A stretch of 64,000 bases of DNA, from contig JAUTXW010000869.1 of the NCBI GenBank assembly GCA_030620095.1, positions 620,001-684,000 of the forward strand, read 5' to 3'. Source of the DNA: Kuschelorhynchus macadamiae. Its lineage: Eukaryota; Arthropoda; Insecta; Coleoptera; Curculionidae. Position 1 is the stretch's first letter. Each line of letters opens with the position of its first letter. Positions 1 to 10,700 of this stretch are shown here, one piece after another. The position numbers and the translations under genes were made by a program. A model generated the notes under the pieces. The model was not told the DNA's origin and ran no database searches. It saw only the letters and a list, made by a program, of their open reading frames with translations.

Positions 1-171
1 TCATAACTTTTTTATTTTAAATGTAATTTTTTTGATCCAAAGTAGCACTGTGATAAAAAACACATTACTTGGTTTTGTTTAAAAATACCTTAAGTTAAAG
101 TCAGATACCTGATTGTTTTCGATTCATTTCTTCTTATTTCATTTAAGAACTACTCATTTTTACTTTCTTTT

Positions 172-1564
172 GTGGATTTCTTCAAACACTCATTTTCTTC
201 ATGTAACATACCATCTTTTTCAGAACAAGAAATTATTAAAACAATAAAAAAATTAAAACCTAAATATACAACAGGACCAGACTCAATCTCCGCATTCCTC
301 GTTAGAGATTGTAGGTTTATCCCTGTTAAACCATTACAAATATTATTAAATTTATGTTTGTGCAAAGGAGCTCTTCCTAGCTTATGGGAAATATCAAAAG
401 TTTCTCTATTTTTAAAAAGGGTGACAGGTCCAGTGTTTCTAATTATAGACCGGTTTCAATAATATGTAATTTCTGTAAGGTATTTGAATTTTTACTTCAT
501 GACTACTTATTTCCTTTAACAAAAAACTTAATAATATCCCAGTAGCATGGTTTTTATAACTAAACAAATCTTATAATTGTTACACAAGACACCTCAGAAG
601 CAATAGATGATGGATTTCAGACGGATGTCATTTACTTGGATTTTACTAAAGCATTTCATCAAATAAATCATCGCCCTCTACTACACAAACTAACTAAATT
701 TGGTATCTCTGGCTCACTTTTTGAACTGTTGAGATCATATTTGAGTAATCGTACCCAATATGTAGAAATGTATGGTTACAAATCCGATTACTATCCCGCG
801 ATGTCCGGAGTTCCTCAGGGGTCGGTACTAGAACTCCTACTTTTTAATTACTTTATTAATGATATTGAAATTAAACTTGATGTAGATTTCTTACTTTATG
901 CTGACGATGTAAAGTTGTATAAAAAAATTAAGAGTGGTGACGACTGTATTAGACTGCAAAATAATCTTAGAGAATGGTCTGCGGCTCAATGTTGGACAGT
1001 GTAACGTAATGTCATTTACTACAAAAGCATCTCCAATTATTTTTCAGTACTCACTTAGTAATAACGTAGTGTCTTGTGTGAATTCACTTAGAGATCTTAG
1101 CGTCATTTGTGACCCAAGTTTCCTTTGCTCCTCATATTAATACCATTATCTCTGAAGCGTCTAAGGAATATGGAATATTAAAACCATTAAATCGTTATAT
1201 TGCATATGTACGCTCAAAATTGGAGTACGCCGCAGTAGTCTAGTCTCCCGGTTATAATATACATATTGTTAACTTAGAAAAAGTACAGCGAAAATTTCTA
1301 AAATATATCTCTTATAAATGCGATGGTAATTATCCTACTCAAGGCTTTCCACATAATGAATTACTTAATATATTTAATTTATTTTCTTTGAAAAATCGGC
1401 GAGAATGTTTTAATATTCTCACCCTGTATAAATTGTTAACTGATAATTTAGGTTGCCCCAATATGCTTTCACGAATACATTTTTACACGTATACATAGCC
1501 GCCATCATAACTTATTATACCTACCAACTCCTAAAACTAATATTCTTAAATTTTCTCCACTCTA
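172..1564 (+). pseudogene. Broken reverse transcriptase of LINE A
   Basis: This is the RNA-directed DNA polymerase of a non-LTR element. The palm core is recognisable: box with SGVPQGSVL near 808-834 and YADD near 897-908, so the catalytic aspartates survive. The reading frame shifts at least three times and the fingers box (NYRPIS-like) is damaged near 430-470. The C-terminal thumb/connector reads as short frames from 1141 to 1564, ending exactly at the TA used by the Tc1 insertion. No ORF1 or endonuclease is seen upstream. Confidence 0.8.
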
Positions 1565-1815
1565 TACGAGCCCTAACAACTATATGTTGGAACAAGCAGT
1601 TACTTTGGAAATAAAATGCCATTTTACCGAAATTCATTTATTCTAATTTTTTTTAATTCTAAATATGAAATAAGCAACATTTTTTATGATGTATAGAATT
1701 ATCTTTACGGTTTAATTATATATTTTATGTTGATTACTATTTAATTGTTTAATATTCAAAAAATGCTGACAACTTAATATTGGAACAAATAATTTTTAAC
1801 AAATTAAAACAAAAA

Positions 1816-2901
1816 TTAATAAGGCGTAACGTCGCCCTTAGCTCGAATAACAGCCTGAATTCTATTGGGCATTGTATCAACTAGGCCTTCACAGAATTCA
1901 GGGGTGAAATTATCCCATATTTCTTGCAATTTAGCACGTAATTGTGGTAAAGTACGCTGGGGATTATTTCTTAGGTGTTGTTTCATTTTGTGCCACAGTG
2001 TCTCTATTGGATTAAGATCCGGGCTGCTAGAGGGATGTGACAAAACCTTAATGTCATGGTCACCCAACCATTTTTTGTCGACTTAGCCGTATGGCATGAG
2101 GCTCCGTCCTGCTGAAAGATAAAACCTCCGGATGGATATAACTTTGTTGCACTTGGTAAAAGCGAATGTTCAAGGATATCTTGGTATTTGGCTGCGTTTA
2201 CTGTACCTTCAATAAAGTGTAAAGTTCCCAACCCTTTGGCCGACATACAGCCCCACACCATGATGCCCTGTGGAAACTTTACCGTCCTTTTGAGGCAATC
2301 CTTTTGGAATGCTTCTGTTTTTTCCCGAATCACGCGCTTTCTGTAATCTCCCACACAGACATCAAATTTGCTTTCGTCGCTATAGATAACTTTGTCCCAG
2401 TCATGTTTGGTCCACGAAAGCTTTGATTTAACCCAATTATAACGATTTCTTTTTTGAGTTTCCGTCAACAACAGTTTTTCTTTGGCCTACGAGTATAAAG
2501 TAAAAAATAGAAAATTTACACTGCAAAGAAGTACCTATCAAACATACCTTATAAAAACCAAGACCGCTCTTGTGGATATATTTGCGACAGCATTCTCTTG
2601 AAATATTCATCCCAGTTTCTCTATTCCACCTTGCAGTTACTTCTCGTAGTGTGTTTCTTCTTCCTGACTTACATATTCTTATTAAATGCCTTACACTCCT
2701 TTGAGAAACAACTTTTGGACGGCCTGAGCTTTTACCGCGAACATCAGTACTGGCAGTTTCACCATATTTTTTAATTATATTAAAAACAGTAGTTGTTGCT
2801 ATCGTCAATTCACTGGAAATTTCACGCATTGTTTTCCCTTTATGGTACTGATGAATAATAATTTCCCGCACTTTTGATTCAGTAGGTTTTCCACGTACCA
2901 T
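1816..2901 (-). pseudogene. Tc1-family transposase with a small intron and one frameshift
   Basis: This is a DDE transposase for cut-and-paste movement. The start chosen is the ATG at 2901 (MVRGKPTES). An N-terminal paired-like helix-turn-helix region is followed by the catalytic core: SDESKF (first D), FQQDGASCHTA (second D) and SSPDLNPIETLW (E). The spacing from second D to E is 34 residues once the frame shift is allowed for, so DD34E. A candidate spliceosomal intron of 61 bp lies at 2487-2547 (GTATGT to CGTAG), and skipping it joins the two halves in frame. A one-base shift near 2070-2080, between second D and E, breaks the protein. The total of about 341 codons is normal for the family. 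Confidence 0.9.
2487..2547 (-). other. Candidate 61-bp intron in the Tc1 transposase
   Basis: On the minus strand the coding sequence reads TTTTATAAG then GTATGTTTG at the left junction and ACTCGTAG then GCCAAAGAAAAA at the right. Removing 2487-2547 joins GLGFYK to AKEKLLLTETQKR in one frame. Inside the interval the frame gives residues unlike the family. The splice signals are seen in the sequence; actual splicing is inferred. Confidence 0.7.
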
Positions 2902-3590
2902 TATTGCGTGTTTTACTCGTAATAAATCTAACAATACCTACTTACTTTAACTATTAATACTCAAATGACGTTTTAAAATCTTTGTTGACAACACACTTAT
3001 GTTTTATTTCAAAGCCTCCTTCGCGTCAGAATGATAAAACTCACGAAACGTGAAGAAATGCAAAACATGTTCCAATATTAAGTTGTCAGCATTTTTTGAA
3101 TATCAAACAATTAATTAAATAGCAATCAACAACAAAATATATAATTAAACCATAAAGATAATTCCATACATCATAAAACATGTTGATAATTTCATATTTA
3201 CAATTAAAAAAAAATTAGAATAAATAAATTTCGGTAAACTGGCATTTTATTCGAAAAATAACTGCTTGTTCCAACATATAGTTGTTAGGGCTCGTACAAC
3301 ATGCGACATGCACAACCGTGAATTAAATATTGATTTGTTCAATGTTAATATTCAATCGCTAAATCGTATTTTCCACCATTGAAAGGCTTTGTTACTTTGA
3401 GTTTAATAATTATACTAAGTTAGTTTTAGTTTAGGTTTAAGTTTATTACTATTATCGTTTTTTAGATTAATAAAATATGTACTTTTTATTTACTAAACAT
3501 GTATGTAAAATGTGTACATTTCCCTGCCTTGTAGTTGGTTTTTTTTTGTAACCTGTAAGGCAGGTACAGTAAATAAATAAATAAATAAAA

Positions 3591-4260
3591 CACTTGTCCT
3601 TTTTAAAAAGAAAAATAAAAAAAAATAAAATTATTTCTATCTCATTTGTCCACCTCTCGCTGCAATAATGGCCTGTAATCCTCATCATATAAAAAAGGTT
3701 TGTATTTTTTTTTGAGAAATAACTTAAAAAATAGCTGGTAAAGTTCTTGGACAAACATGACGACGATGAACGGATTTTTTTTGTTAAATACAAAAATTTT
3801 TAATGGAGTTTAAATCTTGTATACAAGCAGGCCATCCATAATAAACCATAAACCTTTGAACCCCAATCTCATCAAGACCCTCCTTCGCTACCTGCGGTAA
3901 GAATTGTTCCCCATTTAAAGCTCCATGAAGTATATCTTCAATATCTCTATGGCCATTTTCAACGAATATCAAGTCAGTATGTGCTTAACTACAAACATAA
4001 ACTTCTCCTCAAACCACAACGGATCCATTATAAAATGAGAGTAGTTCAGACATGGTGTATCATTCATTGCGTATAAACCCACTCCCGACCATCCGGTGAC
4101 CACAGGCAGATTCTTGATGCGTCCGTAAACAGTACCTTCTCTATTATTGTACTATCTAATTTAAATACTGTCTTGCAAATCTAAGTCGCACTTGAAGAGG
4201 AAGTAGTCGAGACACTGTCGACGATTTACGCGAGTAAAGTCCAAGAGGTAAAAAGCCTCT
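3591..4260 (-). pseudogene. Decayed Tc1-like transposase relic
   Basis: Read on the minus strand, 3784-3972 gives a stretch ending in GWPACIQDLNSIKNF, which matches the WPA-SPDLNPIENLW block around the catalytic E of Tc1 transposases. At about 3640-3680 another frame gives LQAIIAARGGQMR, which matches the usual C-terminus. Upstream, to about 4250, only weak similarity remains. There are several frame breaks and a deletion that removed the second D block. It directly follows the LINE A tail. Confidence 0.6.
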
Positions 4261-4629
4261 GTTAAATAATTGCATATTCCAACTTTGCTTATTTCAGTCT
4301 AATTTAAAAATAAATATCGTTTTATTTATGATCACTTAATTTGTTTTTTTCAAAGTGTTACAAATTTAAGGTTAAAAATAACATTTTTTTACCCTGGTAT
4401 AAAATCACCCGAGCAAATAAAATTTAATTTTCATAAAATTCAGTGCAATCTCCATGAATTACTATATAAATTAATACAAAATTCGAAGAATTTGATTGAA
4501 AATAAAAAAGTTATTAATCAGACTTTGTCAAAATTTTGGGGTGCCGGATCTTTTTTCTTGTTAAGTTTATAGATAAAAAAAATAAGCATGATTAATTATA
4601 ATTGTTACATCTAATCAATAAATACTTAC
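4261..4629. other. ABCF2 intron 7, unassigned part
   Basis: AT-rich intron sequence between the Tc1 relic and the donor of exon 7 (GTAAGTATT at 4629). No coding match, tandem repeat or terminal inverted repeat was recognised. Confidence 0.5.
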
Positions 4630-4756
4630 ATCTCCATAAAGTAGTTTAAGTAGTGTACTTTTCCCAGCACCATTAGGACCTACTAAAGCCAATCGTGTAT
4701 CTAAGTCTATACCAAATTCTAAATTCTTGTAAATGAATGGAGATTGATCATTATAC
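4630..4756 (-). CDS. ABCF2: ABCF2 exon 7 (second Walker A)
   Basis: The acceptor TTAAATTTTAG precedes GTATAATG at 4756, and the donor is GGAGAT then GTAAGTATT at 4629. It encodes IYKNLEFGIDLDTRLALVG and the GPNGAGKSTLLKLLYGD Walker A of ATPase 2, ending at codon 449. No further ABCF2 exon was found between 1 and 4629. Confidence 0.95.
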
Positions 4757-7700
4757 CTAAAATTTAAAAAAATCATATGACATCAGGATATAAATAAGAG
4801 CATCACTAATAATTTAATATTATTTATGAAAAATTATAACATTTTTTGCATAACTTGAAAACGCCTGCCTCATCTAAAAGAAAATCAAAGTCAAAGACAA
4901 ACATTTTGTAGGCTAGTATTAAGAGAAATACCATAATATACCACACAACTGAAGGGATATTTATATACTTATTTTCTTTTATGATTGAAATATATATTAA
5001 TTCTAAATATTTGAATTCCTTTAAATCATTAATATATTGATAAGCCTGGTCCGATAAGTGCCGTAATTGGTACTGCTAACGAACAGTGTAATAGAGAAGA
5101 AACTTTGACCTATAACTATAAACTAGCACCCATATTGTCATTTTCTATTGTACTTAATGGAGTTGCTTGATGGGATTTTTTTTTGAAAATAAATTTAATG
5201 CTAGATAGATTAAAGGCTTGTAAAAATTTTAATGGATTTTTTGAATATTTGCGTAACGCAGAAGAGATATTAAGATGTGCTTTCCACAGATCTGTTGCAA
5301 ATTTTATTGTAAATAAAACATTTTAAGAGAAAATCTTGATTATGGTACGAAATCTATTTTCGTAAAGAGAAGAGATATTAAAATTTGCTTTTTCGCAGAT
5401 CTGTTACAAATCTCCAGAATAAACCGTTTTAAGTGAAAATCTTGCTTATGGTGAGAAATATGTTATACAGAGTGTACAGCCAGAGTGCAAAATGTTTACA
5501 ATTTCATGTGCTCCGAAAATTTTCGAAAATCAATTTTTATTTTTTGTTTCTACATTATACGTAAGCATAATGAAGATTAACATCATCACTTACACTTAAT
5601 GCTGCCAAATATCAAAATTGGCATACATCACATAATAAGAGTCACAGTCGATAGCTATGAACCAAGGTCTAAGTTCTGTAATGACCTGTGAAAAGTATGT
5701 ATAGCAGCCAACTATTTCGTTACCGACCTTACCTAAAGCTGACATTTTGTACCATAATAACTGGTGGCGGAATAGTTCCACAACTCGGGAAGTAGAATGT
5801 AACAATTTTGTCACTTATCACTTTTTCGGTCAAACCCTGAGCTACCATTTTAGCAAGAGTCTTTTCCTTTGACTGAGCCTGTCTGGCAAGTTTGGCTGAG
5901 CCGTGACCAAACCGTGCAATGTAGTTCTAAAAATAAGATAAAATTGATTTTTAAAACGAGAAAAATCAAAATTATTAGTTATTTAAAAATAACAAAAGTT
6001 AGATATTTTAATGATAATACTAAATGTTCCCACGAATTGTTGTGACCATTATAAGGGCACTGAAATCCATAAGGTTTCGTTTTATTATTGCACTTTGAAA
6101 AAGGTTGCATTAATTTAGTTTTTTCGATTTATTGTGGTTTAATTGACTTTTTACTCCTTTTTTAGCGTGTTTCTCTTTTATCAATTACAGTTCAGAATGA
6201 GTTGAAATTATCAGCTTTTTCATTTCATCTCAAAATGAATATTAAATAATGAAAAAAAAAGATTTTGACGCGCATCCATCCCATCCACGCCTAACATTTT
6301 AAAGACATTTTCGGTGAAGATTTTGCTTTTTTTTATTTCTGAATTAAACTTAGTATAGGTTATATCTGCATATATCATAATTTTGTAATGCCCCATGTTA
6401 CCAAATATTGAGGGTCATATGAAATATAAAAATTTTTCATACATGTTGAGAGTACAATTTTGTTAGGGTCCCATTACACTAATCAACAAACTAGACAAAC
6501 TTTGCTTTGAAATTAAAAATGTTTTTCAAATTTCCTGCTGTGGTCATACCATCAACAGTCATATTTTCCTAGTTACTGTAACAAATAACTACACTAAAAA
6601 AAACACGAAATTTCGGGTATCTAACAAACGCAAAAAGTTACACTCAATTCATCTATCAATCCAATCAACTCTGCAAGCGGAAATCACTATACAAAGATAA
6701 ACAAGTACCTGAAATTAAGAATGGAATGATAACCATCTTACCTTCATATGATTAATCTGGTCTTGTTCCCAATTGTATTGCTTCATTTGGTTTTCTAAGA
6801 GTTCCATACGGGTTCTAACAAAAGCGTCATAGTTTCCAGTATAGTATTTGAGTCGTTTCTTGTTCATGTGAATAATATTTGTACAAACGCCATTAAGAAA
6901 ATCTTGTGAGTGCGAAATTAATACTAATATTCTTTTATAACTAAAATAAAGAAAACAAAAGCGTTAAAAACGTTAAATTTACGATTTTTTTTAAACTGAG
7001 TAGTGTTTTATTTAAATTTATTATTGTTGAGAGCACTTTTCATACAAATAGTCAAAACCTTTTTTCAGGAGTTCACGTTTTCTGAACATTTTCTATTACT
7101 CTTATAAACCACTTGTTCCCTATACTAAAACCACCCTGGCATATCCCTTTACAGCATGGTGAAAACACATGACATACACAAATACAGGTTAAAAACTGAA
7201 CTTTCTTTTTTGAAGTTGGTTAACAACCATAATTACCCTATTTGATTTTTCTCTAATTTTTATTACTTAAGAAAATGCTATAGACATTCTGTTGATGAAT
7301 AATATATTTTAATCTATAAAATCCAATATTTTTTACAAGAAGCTAACATACTTGTAAGAACATTTTATGTCAAACTCTAATTTTTCAGTTTGGTCAACTT
7401 CAGAATTAAAAATCAAGTAATCAGCTCTGTATTACTTTTAAATCTAATTTATTGTAGAATGACAAATACACTGTAGTGCTGATAAATTCTGGAGCGTTAT
7501 CAGGAGTAAAACTCAAGAATGAAGTACTCTCCTCAATCTAGGCTTGAGTGCGAAATTAATACTATTATTCTTTTAGAACAGAAATAAAGAAAACAAAAGC
7601 GTTAAAAACGTTAAATTTACGATTTTTTTAAAATTGAATAGTGTTTTATTTAAATTTATTATTGTTGAGAGCACTTTTCATACAAATAGTTAAAACCTTT

Positions 7701-10700
7701 TTTCAGGTGTTCACGTTGTTCTGCACATGTTCGATTACTCTTATAAACCACTTGTTTCCTATACTAAAACCACATTGGCATATCCCTTTACAGCATGGTG
7801 AAAAACAAATGACATACACACAATATACACAAATACAGGTCAAAACCTGAACCTTTTTTGAAGTTGGTTAACAGCCATAATTACCCTATTTGGTTTTTCT
7901 CTAACTTTATTACTTAAGAAAATGCTCTAGACATTCTGTTGATGAATAATATATTTTAATCTATAAAATCCAATATTTTTTACAAGAAACTAACATACTT
8001 GTGCCAACATTTTATGTTAAAGTCTAATTTTTCAGTTTGGTTAACTTTAGAATTAAAAATCAAGTAATTAGCGCTGTATTACTTTTAAAACTATTTTATT
8101 GTAGAATAACAAATAGACTGTAGTAGTGCTGATAAATTCTGGGACATTGTCAGGAGTAAAACTCAAGAATGAAGTACTCTCCTCAATGTAGGTTTCTCGG
8201 GGGTAAACTGTAAATTAACCAATAGCTGAACTATTATTTGGAACTATTCTGGTTCTATATACACGATTGTTAACACTAATCATATGAATAGTAGTAGTAT
8301 TTGGAATTTTAGCAATGATTTACTAATCATATGAATAGTAGTAGTATTTGGAATTTTAGCAATGATTTGTTGAGTGGAATTAATAATTGTCTTGCATTCT
8401 TCGAAAACGTGCAGTTTCTAACTTAATTACAAATATGCAAATTGCGATCTATATTTGTTGTATATTTAATAAATTTCTCTTGCAGGACATATTTCTTGAC
8501 AGGGGGAAGCAGTCCTTTGTGATTTTGATACATAAAGTTATTATTATATTATTATATTGGAAAGTGTTGGTTTCATGATTCCTGCGAAAAATTTGGGAAT
8601 GCGTCAAATTACTAACTTTCAGATTTGCAAAATTTAAAGTGCAGGACACGAAAGAAAACCGGGCGGAGTCAATCGGTTTAGGAAGGACACCAGTGGTGTC
8701 CCGTCGTTCTTTAAATAATATGGCACTCCTTTTTGACTATACGCACTTCAGATAATTAAAAAATGTAATTATGCTTAATGAACCTTTATCTGTATTTGTC
8801 TGTTTTCTTTCATGTACCGCACTTCTATATATCTTTTGTGTTGCAAAAACGGCGAACTTTCGAATTTTAAAATGATTTAATTTTGATACTGCCTACGTCC
8901 ACTATTATTGGACCACTCAGTACAGTGATACACGATTTACAAGTCCAGATTTTACAAGGGCAGCCAGCATCAGATCCAGTGAATGAGATTTATCAAAATC
9001 TTAATTTATGCAATTCGACTTTGGGCTACTCGGGTATGCCAAAAGCGGCCGTCTGTCTCCGTTTGTCATATTACTTTATACAGGGGCCGTCACTGTGAAG
9101 TACTATACAGGGCGTTTCCTAACTGCGTGCTGATGTTACACAATATTGCGTTCTTCTTGCCTATATTGCCTTACAGTTGATAGATATTTCACCCGCCAGT
9201 GAAAAATATTTGGTCTCTCAATGAGCGATTTTCGTTTATTTTGGCACTTGCGCCAAACAAAACCATTTGATCGTAAAGGCCGATTTAAGGTTTTATACCC
9301 GTACGGAAAATCTATTTTGTTGTTTACAGCACGAAGCAGGGGTTTGTAGGTCGGAACCTTCTTCAAGTTTATATAAAAATCCTCTACTGTTCGTCGAATT
9401 ACTTGAAAATCACCATCGTCAATTTTATCTTTGTATGATAATTGGGATCTTTTTTTTACAGGAGATAAAGGTGAAGTAGAACATGAGCGATTATTATGTT
9501 CTCTTTGAATTTTTCTTATACTACTTTCCGAAAGACCAGTGTAAAATGCAGCGCGTTCTGTTCGATTTTGAATTGGAATAGTCAAACTATTATTTTCAGC
9601 TTATCTAGTACAGGCCTCTATAACGCTCGCAATAACTTCACGTGCACCACTTTGAATTGTTTTTCCTCTTTTGCTCGCCATCGTTACTTCGAAATAATAA
9701 GTCAAATTCAACGCAACGCATTTATATAGAAATGAAAACAAATGCTCGAAATGTATAGGCGCCACTGGAAATAGTTAGATCCTTCTAGCGGTAAGTGCAT
9801 GGAGACTCTAGGCACATCCCAATTACAAGTGGACCAGTGCGAAATTTACTAAACCCTCGATTAATTTTCCGTACCTCATAGCTGGCTTACTTTATAGGTG
9901 AAGCGGCAAACTATTACAACAAATAAAATAACATCAAATTTATTTGAGTACACAAATTTTACTTTTCGGCCTGCTTAAGACTATGAACCTTTATTTTAAG
10001 GACCGCAACTACTAAGAAATTACAAATAATATATGCATATTTATAAACAGGTTGACATTTTTTGTTAATGATGACAATTTTTTGGTGCTCCATTCAACAG
10101 TTTTAAGTACTATATATAAAAAAATAGATATTGTAGGCAATGTTCAAGTTTCTGATATTGTTTGTTTAAATATCATTCTAGTTATAATTAATATTGTAGT
10201 ATGTATATGTGAAAAATTGGAATGTTATTTAAAAAATGTTGCTCCCCTTCGAAATAAATAAAAATATAAATATTTGTTTGCAAGACATTGCTAAATGTAA
10301 AGTGTTGATTAGAAAACTTTATTTTTGACAGAATACACAGTGTACACAGAGCACTTACTGTTTTAATTCTTCTTCTAACCATACACAAGCATCTAAATCC
10401 AAATGGTTGGTAGGTTCATCAAGCAGTAATAAGTGGGGCTTTACATACAGCGCTCTCGCTAACGCGATTCGCATCCTCCAACCCCCACTGAAATCTCTAG
10501 TTTTTTTCTGTTGCATCTCCTTAGTAAAACCTAAACCGTGGAGGATATTTGCTGCCCTGGCTTCTGCAGTGTCTGCTGAGATTTCCTCGAGACGATCGTA
10601 TATGTCCATAAGTTGCTCCTGAGACTCTAGATAACGTTTTATTTGTTAATAGTATTCCTTGTAGTTTTTTTTAGATTGTGTGTTACTTTTATATACTATG

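Larger units (their letters stand above)
1567..3294 (-). mobile_element. Complete Tc1-family DNA transposon, nested in LINE A
   Basis: The element is 1728 bp and is bounded by TA at 1565-1566 and 3295-3296, the expected Tc1/mariner target duplication. Its ends are long inverted repeats of roughly 225 bp: CGAGCCCTAACAACTATATG at the left and its complement at the right, continuing with diverged matching through the AATATTAAGTTGTCAGCA region at about 1765 and 3080. It holds one transposase gene on the minus strand. Removing the element and one TA rejoins the flanking LINE frame, so it inserted after the LINE. Confidence 0.92.
140..3590 (+). mobile_element. LINE A: 5'-truncated non-LTR retrotransposon split by a Tc1 element
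   Basis: Reverse transcriptase remains are read on the plus strand in several frames. The N-terminal part (172-462) has GPDSI and FLVRDC. The core (628-1004) has LDFTKAF, SGVPQGSVL and LLYADDVKLY. A C-terminal part runs to about 1564. The frame breaks near 465-600, near 1000 and again later, so the copy is dead. Coding sequence resumes after the Tc1 insertion at 3297 and ends near 3383. The 3' end carries TAAA repeats at about 3570-3590. The endonuclease and ORF1 are missing. The motifs fit the Jockey/CR1 superfamily; I cannot fix the clade. The element lies antisense inside ABCF2 intron 7. Confidence 0.85.

Noticed and set aside
5596..5814. 72-codon minus-strand frame overlapping ABCF2 exon 6
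   Set aside because: It is a different frame from the conserved exon and runs through the donor into the intron.
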